From Paulinella micropora (taxonomy: Eukaryota > Cercozoa > Imbricatea > Euglyphida > Paulinellidae), in contig WBZZ01002516.1 of assembly GCA_019918135.1 (NCBI GenBank), forward strand, positions 229,501 through 293,500: a stretch of DNA of 64,000 bases. The letters are read 5' to 3'. The position numbers and the translations under genes were made by a program. The notes beneath the pieces are model-generated. The model was not told the origin of the DNA. It worked only from the letters and a program-made list of their open reading frames with translations, and did not search any database. This document shows positions 37,302-47,807 of the stretch, in pieces. Position 1 is the stretch's first letter. Every line of letters begins with the position of its first letter.

Positions 37302-37588
37302 GTTGATTTTTAATAACTTAGGCTCATACTACAGTTTCTGAAAGGAGGAGGGAAAAGGAAGAGCTTTTTTCGCTCTTTTTTTTCAGGAGTGCACCGGGCC
37401 CGAGGGGGGGGGCTGTTTGTGTTTAATTCTTTTTTGGTTTGTGTGTTGGCAAAAAAAAAGGGGGGGGGTGGCCGCGCAAAAAAAGAAAGGAGAGGCTGGG
37501 GAGAGGGAGAGAAGGGTCCCACAGTCGCCCACCGTGGTCGAGAACCTCCCACAGTCGCCCATAGTCTTTTGTTTTAAATTTTTGTCAG
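37302..37588. other. Spacer with long G-runs and purine tracts
   Basis: No gene is supported. The span contains G-runs of nine or more (near 37404 and 37460), an AAAAAAAAAGGGGGGGGG tract and a GAGAGGGAGAGAAGG stretch, then a short repeated TCCCACAGTCGCCCA (two copies near 37518 and 37547). The G-runs could form quadruplexes. Similar tracts recur in the next two spacers of block C. Confidence 0.6.
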
Positions 37589-38458
37589 TCAACAAAACCA
37601 TTGCACGACCAGCTCCGGCCTCTGGCGTTTGAGGCGCTCACTGGCTACTACCGTGATCATGGCGCGGCCGCGCACAACCAGGCTGCGGAGCGAGGGCAGG
37701 CCTGCTGCTAGGCGCTCGATAGCGCTTTCGTCCAACAGGCGATCGTAGGCACAAAAGTGCAGGCGTTGCAGCTTCGGCAGCGAAGCTAAATGGTCCAGGC
37801 CCGCGCCGGTGATCCGGTGAGTATAGTCGAGGCTCAGCCATTCTAGCCTGTCGAGCCGGCGCAACGTGGCGAGCCCCGTGTCGGTGATTGGGCCGCAGTT
37901 GGACAGGTCGAGCCGCCGGAGCGACAGCGCCCCCAAAGCCCGCAGCCCGGTGTCCGCGATCCTCCGGCAGCCGCTGAGGTGCAAACCCTGCACGCAACTG
38001 TCGGCCACGGCCGCCAGCCCTGCATTGGTGAGCCCGCCGCAGTTCCGCAGGGTCAGTTCGCGCACATAAACGCCGGCCGACAGCAGCTCGGACACCCTCG
38101 AGTCCTCGTCGTCCTCGTCGTCCCCCGCGCCATAGTAGGTCAAGCGACTGACGCGCAGCCCAGCGGTCAGCGGTCGTGCCGCTGCCAAACACCTGGCGGT
38201 GACCTGGACGCTACGACGGTCGCTGCTGCCACAGTCGGCGCGACCGTTGCCTAGCAGTTGCCGGTGCAGCCTGTCGTTCAGCAGGAAATCGGGCTGCTCG
38301 AAGCCCGCCCAGAAGATCGCACGCTTCCTCACCAGCGCCGAGAGCTGCCGGCACGTTAGGGCCAGGGCCAACAGCCCGCGGGGATACAAAAAGATTCTCA
38401 CCAGGGGCCACAAGCTGTCGGGCAACGCCAGCAGCAACGGCGGCCGTAATTTCTCCAT
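37589..38458 (-). CDS. F-box-like/leucine-rich repeat protein
   Basis: The ATG at 38458 (MEKLRPPLLL) gives 289 residues; the upstream extension is low-complexity. Residues 10-60 resemble an F-box (LPDSLWPLVRIFLYPRGLLALALTCRQLSALV), and residues 120-280 are leucine-rich repeats of the cysteine-containing (AMN1/FBXL) type: LTLRNCGGLTNAGLAAVAD, LHLSGCRRIADTGLRAL, LDLSNCGPITDTGLATL. Such proteins are substrate adaptors of SCF ubiquitin ligases; several giant viruses carry F-box genes to redirect host ubiquitination. The repeat call is firm, the F-box call moderate. Confidence 0.75.
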   Translation of the reverse strand: MEKLRPPLLLALPDSLWPLVRIFLYPRGLLALALTCRQLSALVRKRAIFWAGFEQPDFLLNDRLHRQLLGNGRADCGSSDRRSVQVTARCLAAARPLTAGLRVSRLTYYGAGDDEDDEDSRVSELLSAGVYVRELTLRNCGGLTNAGLAAVADSCVQGLHLSGCRRIADTGLRALGALSLRRLDLSNCGPITDTGLATLRRLDRLEWLSLDYTHRITGAGLDHLASLPKLQRLHFCAYDRLLDESAIERLAAGLPSLRSLVVRGRAMITVVASERLKRQRPELVVQWFC

Positions 38459-38683
38459 GCTGGCTGCCACCAAACTAAAAAAGAAACCAATCAGTGAGCC
38501 CGCGAAATTTTTGGCAGCCCGATTTTCTGCTATCGGGGAAAGGGAGGGGGGGGGAGAGGAGGCTGACCCCCGCGGCCCCCCCCTCCTACGCGGGCACTCT
38601 CTTTTTGCCTCCGCCCCCCCCCCTTCGCCCTCTTTCCCGTCATCGGGGTTAGCAGACACCGCAGGCCCTCTCCCCTCCCCCTC

Positions 38684-39817
38684 TCACCCAAACTTATTTT
38701 CTTCGACCACAAATCCTGCACTTGAGCGTGGGTGGAACATACTTGTCAGCATCTTTTTAGCCCCGGCCGTGTGTGCAATTCTGCTGGCTATCCGTGCGAA
38801 ATCGACGTTGCTCCGAGTGCTTGGCAAGCGTCGGATGATTTCGTTGAGGCTCCTGTTGATAGCCAAGACCTCAGCGGTACAACCAGGTGTATCGCGCAAA
38901 AGTGCCATCAGACATCGTACGGCGTGCAGCCCGAGCTCCCCGCACCAGTCCTCCGTCCGTGGGCAGCGCTTGATAACGTCCAACCAACTGGCCGGCAGCG
39001 GACACGCCTTGCTTTCTAGCCAGACGGCAAAGAAGCTTTGCCACTTTTCCTCTGGCCGGGCGGCAAAGAGCTTCTTCCGCTGTTGATCTTTTTTGTCTTC
39101 GCGGCGGAAGAGGCGGGGTCTGTTAGGAAGCCTTATACTGAGCGCTTCGTCGAGATCAAGGAGCTCTTGCAGTCTTTCCCCGTTCACGCTCGGTGCGTTG
39201 TCCTCTCCGCTGGCGTGCTCCACGAAAAACCTCAAGGCCTCCGCAATGTTGTGCACCACGTCGAGAGGCACATACGCAAGATTAAACGACGAATATGTGC
39301 CCCAGGGCGTATTAAAGAACAAAGCGAAACAGGAAAAGCTGCGCCCCGCCTTTTTCTTTCTCTCCGCTTCGCTCGGCCTTGGTATTTTTGTGCCTCCGGG
39401 TGTTCGAAATAAGATTTGTGGAGTTCTGTGCTCTCGTATTGGCCCTGTCAGACTGTAATAAGTGTCAACTTGTCGCTCTGCCATGGTTTCCGTGCCACAA
39501 GCTCCGGGATCGGGATCTCGCGTCGCAAAAAACCTGTATTCTGGTCTCCCCTGTTTTAGTTCTAGCGGAACAACGTCTGCGGTTCGCCAGCTTTCCGGGA
39601 CCGGTTCTTGTTTGTCTACTTTCCATTCGCGCAGACTAGCTTGTAATTCGTCTACTGGGGATTGCAGTGGCATCCAGTCTGGCATGCCCAGCCGCCCCCT
39701 GAGTTCGTCGTAGGTCGTGCTTCGAGGCACGACGTGAACGGCGTTTTTTTCAACGATTTGGCCATGCTCGCTAACCCAGTAAGTGAGCCGGATGGTAATT
39801 TCGGTCTCAGCAGCCAT
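38684..39817 (-). CDS. Unknown 377-residue protein
   Basis: The first 45 residues look like a ubiquitin- or PB1-like beta fold (EITIRLTYWVSEHGQIVEK) but this is weak. The middle is charged; residues 230-350 are helical with LGLHAVRCLMALLRDTPG, like an ARM- or HEAT-type solenoid. No catalytic motif was seen. It follows the UL9-like helicase gene on the same strand, across a 240-base spacer with G-runs (39935-40035). Confidence 0.45.
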   Translation of the reverse strand: MAAETEITIRLTYWVSEHGQIVEKNAVHVVPRSTTYDELRGRLGMPDWMPLQSPVDELQASLREWKVDKQEPVPESWRTADVVPLELKQGRPEYRFFATRDPDPGACGTETMAERQVDTYYSLTGPIREHRTPQILFRTPGGTKIPRPSEAERKKKAGRSFSCFALFFNTPWGTYSSFNLAYVPLDVVHNIAEALRFFVEHASGEDNAPSVNGERLQELLDLDEALSIRLPNRPRLFRREDKKDQQRKKLFAARPEEKWQSFFAVWLESKACPLPASWLDVIKRCPRTEDWCGELGLHAVRCLMALLRDTPGCTAEVLAINRSLNEIIRRLPSTRSNVDFARIASRIAHTAGAKKMLTSMFHPRSSAGFVVEENKFG

Positions 39818-40057
39818 TTCTTAGTATTTCTACTTCTTGCCAAACTTAATGACAAGACAAAAAAAAACAGCTTACCAATTGTGCTCTTTTATTAAAACAG
39901 AAAAGAAAGAACGCCGGGCCTTGAAACTTCTGCAAGGGAGGGGAAGCAGGGGGGGAGGGTTGTTGGCCGCTGCCCTTCCCCCCTTCTTTCGCACCCTCCC
40001 AGGCTTAGGAGCGGGTGGGGTGGGGGGGGGCGAAAGGCAAGAGAGAGGGGCGAAATG

Positions 40058-43000
40058 TCAGCTCGGGCCCCGGTCGTAAAAATCTTGCATCATGTGCAGG
40101 AATGGCTGCAACAACCAGGGCACCCAGGCGCGCACCTCGGCTTCCAGCGCGTCTCCCGGCCAGAGCTTGAGCCAGGCCCGACGCGCCGACAGCCAGTCGT
40201 TGAGCGCGTCCTCGGCCGCTTGGAGCAGCTCGGTGACGTAGCGCCCAGGCTTCCATTTAGCTACAACCCTAGGCAGTTCCTCCAGTATCCGACGCAGGCA
40301 ATCCGTGATGGCGGGCAGATCTAGGTTAAGTGTTGTCAGCCTCACTGTCTCCGGCGGTGCGCCCTTCTGTACGTCGAGCGTCAGTGCTCTGAGAAGACGA
40401 GCAACAGCGGCTGCGACGGGTAGGATGACTTTATGCTGGTCGAAGAGAGCAACGAAACTGCCTGGTTTATGCTCTTGTTGGCATATCTCGTGTAGATTGC
40501 ATTCTCGTAGAAGCTTGAGCAGACGGCAGCGGGGGGCAAAGTCTGTCCTTTCGCACTCGCGTACCATGTCCCAGCCTGGTCGTAGGTTGGGGAACTCCGC
40601 CGCAAAACCAAACAAAGCAAGCTTGTCAGCGTGCAGTTCCTGTGCGACCTCTGGGTTCTGGGCACGGAGAGTGCGCTCCTCGTCGTTCAGCAGTCCGCTG
40701 GACAGACGCTTGGCTTCTGCCGCAATCTGTTCTTGGGTGAGCACTTGTTCCTCTTGTTTTTCACTGCTGTGCCGCGCGTGGTAGGCCGCGATAAGTTTTT
40801 GCTCGGTGGCTGTGCGGCTCGCCAGGCGTTGGTCCCTGGTAGTGCGCAAAGCGAGCAGTAGCTCGGTTTGCGCATTTTTGGCGGCCGCCTTTTGCGCGTC
40901 GTGCTGCACACTGTCTTCTACTGTCGGCGCGGTCTCTTGTAAATGGTCTGGCAGCAAGAAGTCGTGCCGAGTTTGGGCGGGCGGGAGGCGGAGCCGAGAG
41001 TAGTCTACAAAAGCAGGTGACTTGAGACCCATCTGCCGCAGGAACCAGAGAAGTTCACGCAGCGCGAAATGACGACTGCGCGCGGCCGCCAGCGTGTTGT
41101 AAGAAGCGCAGAGTGCGATCCAGCCATCCGCCTTGCGCCAGTGCATGTTGTCTGCCGCGGGCCTTTGCGCGGCCCAGTCGCTGTGAACGCCGTAGACTTT
41201 CTCCGTGGCCACGGTGTGTTTTTCTTCGCGGTCGATGCTCTGGCGGATCTGGGCCAGCGTGTCGGGCCCCCTACCTGCAGACAGTGGCCGCGAGATGCAG
41301 ATGTGCCACTGGCGCAGCCGCAGAAAACGAACTCGTCCCGCCATCTGCATGTAGTTGAGCATGGGCACGAGGTTGTTGCTGAGGTAACTAAACATGGCCG
41401 AGAAATACTGGGCGGAAAAATCGAAGCCCACGGTGAGCACGCTGGTGAAGATCACAACGTCTACTTTCATCCAGTCTTGCACTATCTGGTCGTGCGTGCG
41501 CTTGAAGTCCGAGAGCCGTTCGCTCCCTTGGTGGTAGAGCAAAACCTTGAGGCCCAGGAATTTGGCCTCCAGTTTGCGCTTGAGCAGGCGGGCCTGGCGC
41601 TTGGTGCCGTGCGCCACCGCCACGCGTTGTCCCCTGGACAACGCGAGCTCGAGGGCTCGGTGGATACTCTTGGCGCCGCGGTGGATGAACACGTCTCGCT
41701 GCATGTGCTCGGTGTGCTGGTTGAGGTAGAAGACGGTGTTCTGGGGCGTGGCGCGCCCTCCGTCGGTCCAGCGCTGGTTGAAATCGTCCGGCGCGGGGGG
41801 CGCGTTGAGGATTGCCTGCAAAACGCGGATGGTCTTCTGCCCGAGGAAAGCGTCCATGGCTAGGACACAGCGACTGCTGCGGAGCACGCGCGCAAACATG
41901 GCGGCGTTCTGTTGGTTGAGGTTGCCCGTGCACAGCCCGGCCGTAACGTTGAAGAGGGTGGATTCGCTCTCGTCCAGCACTACTAGGTCGAACGGGGCTT
42001 TGCCGATGAGCTTGTGCAAGGATTCGTACTGGTAGACAACCTTGTGAGGATCCCGCTTGCTTGACTTCTTCGGCAGGTCCTGGTAGAAGGCTATCTTGAT
42101 GCCTGCCTTCTGCAACTCGAGCTCGAGACGTTGGTGCAGGCTGGCATCGAAGGTAATCCGGGGGCCTATCATCAGGCAGCGGAACGCTTGCCCCCGGCGC
42201 AGCTGTGACAAGGCCCGTAGCTCTTGCGCGGAGAAGAAGTCGTCCGGGTTGTGACCCTCGATACCCAGCAAAAGACGGGCCAACGCCTCTGTCTTGCCGG
42301 TCCCCATGCAAGCACGCAGGAAGACGAGCCGCGCCCCTTCGGGCAGGGCCAGCTTGCGCACCCAGCGCGAGTCGTATTCGACATAGATGCACTCTGCGCG
42401 GGTGCCAAAGTCGTGGGCCTGCTCGCCGCCGTCGTAAGCCTGGTTGGCGGAATGCGGAAAAAGAAAGCGGAAACCGCCCGGCCGAGCCGCGCGCAGCTCG
42501 GCCCCGGCGATGTCGGCTGCCGACGCGTCGGGCGGGAGTTCGGGGGCGCGGCACCGGACGGGCGGGTCGGCCAGACGACGTTTCTTGCGCTTGGGCTTCC
42601 GCCCGTCCGGTGCCTCGCAAACCGCGCACTGCTGCAGCCACCAGGCATAGTCATCCCGGCAGATGCGCCGGATCGCACCTGCGCAGTCAGGGCAGGGAAC
42701 CAGAAAAAGGTCCGAGCGGTGATAGCGGGGCGCGGGGACCGCACATTGCGGGCTGGCTTCTTTTTCCTCTGGCGCTTCCTCTTCGTCGGGCCCTGCGCCG
42801 TCGTCCTGACGAAGGTCCTCCTCAGCGTCGTCGTCTGCTGCCTCTGTGTCAGGCCCGCCTGGCTTGAGCGAACCGGCGATCTGGATGTGCTGTAGGGCCC
42901 CGTAACAGCGCTCGGGCCAGCCCGCCTCCTCCAGCAGTCTCTGCAAGTCACTGAAATGCGAGGAGGTCAGGTGGGGCAACAGCTGTGCCTCGAGCGCAGC

Positions 43001-43978
43001 TCGTTCACGGGCATTGAGCTCCCCCGACTGCTCTCCGTGTGGCAAGGGAACGTCTTCTGTGCCATCATTCTCAAATACACTGTCGTCGTCTTCCTCGCGC
43101 GGCATGACAGAGAGAGAAGAGAAGTTGCTAGCAGCACCGCACTCCGTCTCGGCAGCCTCATCGGTCGTCAGTTCGCTATCGGAGGTGTCGCTCATCCTGT
43201 CACCAACGTCACCAACGTCACCAACGTCACCAACGTCACCGACGTCAGTTGAACTGCTGGAACTGGAGCTGCTGGAACTGGAGCTGGACCGAGAGGAGCT
43301 ACCCCGTGTTAGCAGCTGGTCGCGTTGCTCTGCCCAAGGCACAAACAGGTTACCGAGCATGACGGATTGCTGGGCCCAATTGTGGGCGGCACGGCAACGT
43401 GTGCCGTGGCATCGGTAGAAAACGTTGCCGCCCGCCCCGAGAATGAGATACGCGTTGTTACTATTGTGATACATAGCTTTTTTCTGTTCGCCCACAACAG
43501 TAACAACGCTATCACTCCCGTTGGTCTCTGCAGTGGCTGTCTGGCGCGCCGCGTGGCGTCTGCGTTGCACCTCGTTGAACAGGCACAAACGTCCTTTCCC
43601 ACCCCGAGCCGTCCGAAGTACAAAGAATTGCTGGCCCGTTTTTTGGTCCTGCCCGACCGACAGCCGGGAACTGTCGTCGCCCCACCCGTGCAGCATCAGC
43701 GCCAGCTTTTTGAGGATCGGCTGTTGATGCTCGTGGATGATGGCAGGGGGGACAGCACGCGCGGTGCCTGCTCCAGCTCTCTTGACAGCCGCGCGCCGCG
43801 CGGCCGTGGGTAGGGCACTGCCGGGCACATAGACGGTGGCTGGCCCGCGTCGAGAGTGATTAGGGCAGTGCACCAACCAATCTTCGTAGCTAGGCAACTG
43901 GTGTGGCTGTGCGCCTGCGCGCAGTAGGTCAGGCAATTTTTGTGACCCTGGGAGTCGCCAACAGCGGTTCTTGCTGTA
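40058..43978 (-). CDS. UL9-like origin-binding helicase with primase-type zinc motif (start missing at block edge)
   Basis: About 1300 residues of block C sequence are open to the right joint; reading further would enter fibre DNA. Near residue 230 (counted from 44104) an FYRCHGTRC motif resembles the zinc site that follows the catalytic domain in herpes UL52-type primases. Then come a low-complexity acidic part with a GDV repeat (43205-43245), a CPDCAG...CAVC zinc ribbon, and the helicase: FLRACMGTGKTEALARL (Walker A), DLVVLDESESTL (Walker B) and MLNYMQMAGRVRFLR (motif VI). This is the Herpes_ori_bp (UL9) superfamily 2 helicase type found in herpes- and mimiviruses, where it is often fused to an archaeo-eukaryotic primase. 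The primase catalytic part is not present in the window. Confidence 0.7.
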   Translation of the reverse strand, partial: YSKNRCWRLPGSQKLPDLLRAGAQPHQLPSYEDWLVHCPNHSRRGPATVYVPGSALPTAARRAAVKRAGAGTARAVPPAIIHEHQQPILKKLALMLHGWGDDSSRLSVGQDQKTGQQFFVLRTARGGKGRLCLFNEVQRRRHAARQTATAETNGSDSVVTVVGEQKKAMYHNSNNAYLILGAGGNVFYRCHGTRCRAAHNWAQQSVMLGNLFVPWAEQRDQLLTRGSSSRSSSSSSSSSSSSSTDVGDVGDVGDVGDVGDRMSDTSDSELTTDEAAETECGAASNFSSLSVMPREEDDDSVFENDGTEDVPLPHGEQSGELNARERAALEAQLLPHLTSSHFSDLQRLLEEAGWPERCYGALQHIQIAGSLKPGGPDTEAADDDAEEDLRQDDGAGPDEEEAPEEKEASPQCAVPAPRYHRSDLFLVPCPDCAGAIRRICRDDYAWWLQQCAVCEAPDGRKPKRKKRRLADPPVRCRAPELPPDASAADIAGAELRAARPGGFRFLFPHSANQAYDGGEQAHDFGTRAECIYVEYDSRWVRKLALPEGARLVFLRACMGTGKTEALARLLLGIEGHNPDDFFSAQELRALSQLRRGQAFRCLMIGPRITFDASLHQRLELELQKAGIKIAFYQDLPKKSSKRDPHKVVYQYESLHKLIGKAPFDLVVLDESESTLFNVTAGLCTGNLNQQNAAMFARVLRSSRCVLAMDAFLGQKTIRVLQAILNAPPAPDDFNQRWTDGGRATPQNTVFYLNQHTEHMQRDVFIHRGAKSIHRALELALSRGQRVAVAHGTKRQARLLKRKLEAKFLGLKVLLYHQGSERLSDFKRTHDQIVQDWMKVDVVIFTSVLTVGFDFSAQYFSAMFSYLSNNLVPMLNYMQMAGRVRFLRLRQWHICISRPLSAGRGPDTLAQIRQSIDREEKHTVATEKVYGVHSDWAAQRPAADNMHWRKADGWIALCASYNTLAAARSRHFALRELLWFLRQMGLKSPAFVDYSRLRLPPAQTRHDFLLPDHLQETAPTVEDSVQHDAQKAAAKNAQTELLLALRTTRDQRLASRTATEQKLIAAYHARHSSEKQEEQVLTQEQIAAEAKRLSSGLLNDEERTLRAQNPEVAQELHADKLALFGFAAEFPNLRPGWDMVRECERTDFAPRCRLLKLLRECNLHEICQQEHKPGSFVALFDQHKVILPVAAAVARLLRALTLDVQKGAPPETVRLTTLNLDLPAITDCLRRILEELPRVVAKWKPGRYVTELLQAAEDALNDWLSARRAWLKLWPGDALEAEVRAWVPWLLQPFLHMMQDFYDRGPS

Positions 43979-46900
43979 CCTGGTTATTTCCCGCTGTCGT
44001 TCCAGTATTATAATAAAAAGCAAGTTTGTTTGAGATTTTGTATATTTGAAAGTTTGAGCCAGAATTACTTGATTTCCAGTTTGAGCCGTCATAATAAGCA
44101 TCAAAACTTAAGCCTATATTGTCGTGTGCCCAGTTCAATAATTGGAATGTTGGATAAGCATCCGCTGTTGTTATCGCCTGCAAGTGTGCTCCTCCGATAT
44201 TTGAAGCCGTCCCGTATATTTCTAAACCACCTGTCGCCCCATTTGCTGATTTCGTTGTATTGCCTATGATTATCGGCTTACCTGATGCTGTTGTTATTTT
44301 ATCGCTCGTTGCCAATGTCGTTGTTCATAACCCCGCATTTGCTGTTAATAAGCCCGTTGTGCTACTGATGCTCATCGCGACATTGAATGATACATTACCC
44401 CCCACCGCTACTCCTGATTTATAATAGAAAATAAGGTTACTACCTTTTTGTATTATAAAGTTAGATGTCGCAGAAGATGATTTCCATACCCCTCCCGACA
44501 CATAAGCATCAAAACCTAAATTAATATCATTATGAGCATAATTCCACATTTGAAAAACTGGATAGACATCTGCTGTTGTTATTGCCTGTATATGTGGCCC
44601 CGCGGGGTCGCTCGCAGTTCCATATATTTCTAATCCGCCTGTTGCTCCTACTCCTTTTGTTGTATTGCCTATGATTATTGGCATACCTGATGCTGTTGTT
44701 ATTTTGTCGCTCGTTGTTAATGTTGTTGTAGTCATACCAGCAGTTGCCGTTAATGTAGTTCCCGTTATTGTTCCGCCATTTGATGTTGTTTGAGTTCATA
44801 TCTAAAGCTCCATAAAATCGCATACCGCCAGCATTGTTAAAACGGACAATGTCAGATGAAGCACTTTTATTATCCAAAAGTTTTGAAATATAAATTCCAG
44901 CCCCTTTTACATCAAATGCTACATTCGTAAATACATAACCTCTTTGGTCTGCGGTTCCGCTTGTAGCAGTATTTAGAGTAAATAAGAAATACTGATAATC
45001 TCCTGATGTCTGTGAAAAGAATATATCAACTCCATTTTGGTTTAATATCCTCGCCCCAATATATGTAATATTTGCACCATTTGTGATAGTTTGATTATTA
45101 AAATCGGCATTGTTCGTTAAAGTTAGATATTTTATCACAGTGCTCGTCCCGTTGAATGTTTTACTTCCTGTTATGGTTTGGTCTGTTGTTAGGTTCACAC
45201 AATTGTCATCCAGATATTGTCTATTTACCGCTTCATTCGCATTCTGTGGTGCTCCTAGATTAACAATCCGACTACTATTACAATCTAAGCCAGTAGCATT
45301 AAACCACGAAACAATCGTCCCGTCAATAATAAAACTTATTTTTTTCGCAGAAATTTCAAAGTTGTAATATGTTGCAGTTTTCATATCCAAACTAGCAATA
45401 GAACCGATATTACTTGTAGAATTGAAAACGATGAATGTGCCCTTTGTTGTTGAATTGATTGAATTTCCAGTAATTTCAACACCACTGCTATATGTCTTAA
45501 TTCCTGCTATGGTTTGGTTTCCAGTTAGTCTCACATTTTGCCAGTCTAATGTATCCACATAACTTTTGTTTGCTCCGTCCGTTGTTGCTGATGGTGTGGC
45601 TAAGTTTGTTATTTTGTTGCTATTCAAATTGAGTGTAGTGCCAGTTGCGGTTATAATTAAAGTATTACCCAAATATAACTCAACATACGAACACGTTATT
45701 TGTATTGGATACCAAGTCGCTGTTGCTGTTTTTTGTGCTGCAATCATTCCTATTTTTGTATCAAATGCTATGCCGATACCATCAAAAGAAGCAGGATTGG
45801 ATGAACCACTTACTTCTAAAGTTGATGTAAATTTTTTATTCCCTGCTATGGTTTGGTCTCCTGTTAGTTTAACCACCGAAGTGTCAAGAGTAGAAACATC
45901 AACACCATCAACATTGCCTACATTCGTAATCGCAAAACCGCCCATATTTAAACTGCCCGTCATAGCCGTTGTGCCGTCCTTTGCTAATTTCGTATCGGTA
46001 TATGCCTTCGTTGAAGCATTGCTGCCATAGAATGGCGCTGGAAGTCCGCTGATTGCTGTTGTGCTGTTAAAATTTAAAACATTGCCCGTCAATGTTATCC
46101 CACTTCCCGTGGTAGAAGCGAGGGTTATGGACGAACCGACAATAGATAGTGGATATCCCGTTGCTCCACCTACCTCCGACGAATAAATAGAACCCGTATT
46201 ATTATTATAGTTGAAGAATAACTTCCCTGTATTTAATGGACTTGAATCTTTTATACCCAAATAAGTAGTAAATATTTTATTCCCTGCTATGGTTTGGTCT
46301 CCTGTTAATTTAACCACAGAACTATCCAGAACGGAAACATCAATACCATCAACATTACCGACATTTGTTATGTTAAATCCTCCCATATTTAAATTTCCAA
46401 ACATCATAGCGAGACCATCCAATCTAAGAAAAGGTGAGTTTGTGTTTCTCCATTGCCCTGTGCTATAAATGAGCAGTTGGTTATCGGCGGGTGTGTCTGT
46501 AATTAAAACATCGCTGTGTGTATTAATTGAGCCGTCTGCTGACACTTTATCATTATTATCTTCGTGCTCAGATATCCAAGTATCAACATCTTTTGTATTT
46601 AATAAATTTACACCTGTTGTATTCAAATTACCGCCCATACTAATATTACCGAATTCATCAACATTTATCGGAAATGTTTTATTTACCCAGTTTATTGAAT
46701 TATATGTTAGATAACTATTCATAGCTATTGGTGCTGTAATGACTACATCCGTTAATTTATCCAGTTCAAAATCGCTTATATAACTTGAATTTAATGTAGC
46801 AAATGAAGTATTACCCAACCCGTCCGTTGTTAATACTTGATTTGCTTTGCCGTCCGCTATTGGTAAATCGTATTCGTTATTGATTGACACATAACCAGTA

Positions 46901-47076
46901 TCAGATATCAACAAAGAGGAGTTATTATTTCGCGATGATATTGTTATGTCGTCAGTCCTTGCTTGTATTGAGTTTGCTTCATGATCTCCATATAATACTC
47001 CATCAATTTCTAAATTCTCATCCACTATAACAGAGCCGTAAAAATGATATGTCCATGGATTGCCCAAATGGTTCAT
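43979..47076 (-). CDS. Tail-fibre-like protein, N-terminal part (element B)
   Basis: The ATG at 47076 opens a long beta-rich fibre built from repeated modules of the type VKLTGDQTIAGNKKF and TDGANKSYVDT, like phage fibre shafts and the scaffold segments of the element A fibre. Near 43980-44735 two consecutive modules of about 130 residues are similar to each other (SDKITTASGKPIIIGNTTKS and SDKITTASGMPIIIGNTTKG), so the shaft grew by duplication. Block C interrupts the gene at 43978; the S74 domain lies at 32988-33833. The N-terminus (NHLGNPWTYHFYGSVIVDEN) is probably the capsid-anchoring part. Confidence 0.7.
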
Positions 47077-47179
47077 AATTTAATAGAATTATTTTATACA
47101 AACAAATTTTCAATTTGTGTTATATAGCAAAATCGTGAGCGATTTTTTATATATCGTAGAATATATAGTTTAAAAAAAT

Positions 47180-47807
47180 ATGAATATATTAGGCCGATCG
47201 CAAGAACAGCAGTCAATAGATACTAAAACTATTGCAATCACTGCTACCCCGACATTAACAAGAAACATTCAAAATGCGTATGTTGGCCTTGATCTTAGGT
47301 CGTGGATGGAAAGTTCCACATTCACTACTCTTTGCACGGGCGGTTATGGTAGCAAAACAATATCTAATTTAGGATATGGTTATTTCATTAAAGTTGCTTC
47401 GCGGGTCTTTGAATTTGCCCGCCCCGACTGGAATAGGAACTTTTCAGTTCTGGTTTCATAAAAGGGACGGAACAAATGTTGACGACTTTTACAGCGAAGT
47501 GCTAAATTATACCACCGCCATTGAGTATAAGTCTTTTGATTGTATATGGCTAATTCAAAGATTTGGAGTTCAAATGAAAATGATATGGTTAATGACTTGT
47601 CCAAATCCCGCGGACAACACCAATAATACAACAATACGAATTGTAGGTAATACAACCAATGAGGTTTTATTGACATATGCAACAGATGCTCCAATAACAT
47701 TGGAAGTATATTATAAAACGGCATCTGCGGATTATGTATCTTTTAAACCATCATATTTTAACATTGATGTGATGAGAGACATAGCACTAACCGCCGCTTA
47801 CACATGA
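47180..47807 (+). CDS. Beta-rich hypothetical protein (gene region)
   Basis: The region starts at an ATG at 47180 and holds beta-rich sequence (FIKVASRG-like strand, then GTFQFWFHKRDGTNVDDFYSE-type and RIVGNTTNEVLLTY). It is divergent from the fibre gene, with an AT-rich 100-base region between. The content resembles a small jelly-roll or fibre-associated protein, but no family was recognised. It converges with the gene at 47798. Confidence 0.4.

Larger units (their letters stand above)
33834..43978. mobile_element. Block C: 10.1-kb GC-rich insert inside the element B fibre gene
   Basis: Base composition jumps to GC-rich at 33834 and back to AT-rich at about 43978; on both flanks the element B fibre sequence is recognisable in the same strand and order. 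The block carries five genes, and the first and last are open to the block's edges, so their other ends are missing. No terminal inverted repeats or clear target duplication were seen beyond a shared CAG at the two joints. A giant-virus or host fragment inserted by recombination, or an assembly chimera, would both give this picture. Intergenic spacers hold long G- or C-runs. Confidence 0.7.

Noticed and set aside
41388-42895. Several long frames on both strands inside the UL9-like gene
   Set aside because: They are GC-driven shadow frames with Arg/Pro/Ala-rich composition; the helicase motifs lie in the other frame.
33834-43978. Block C as a DNA transposon
   Set aside because: No transposase, no terminal inverted repeats and no convincing target duplication; the end genes are cut off at the joints.
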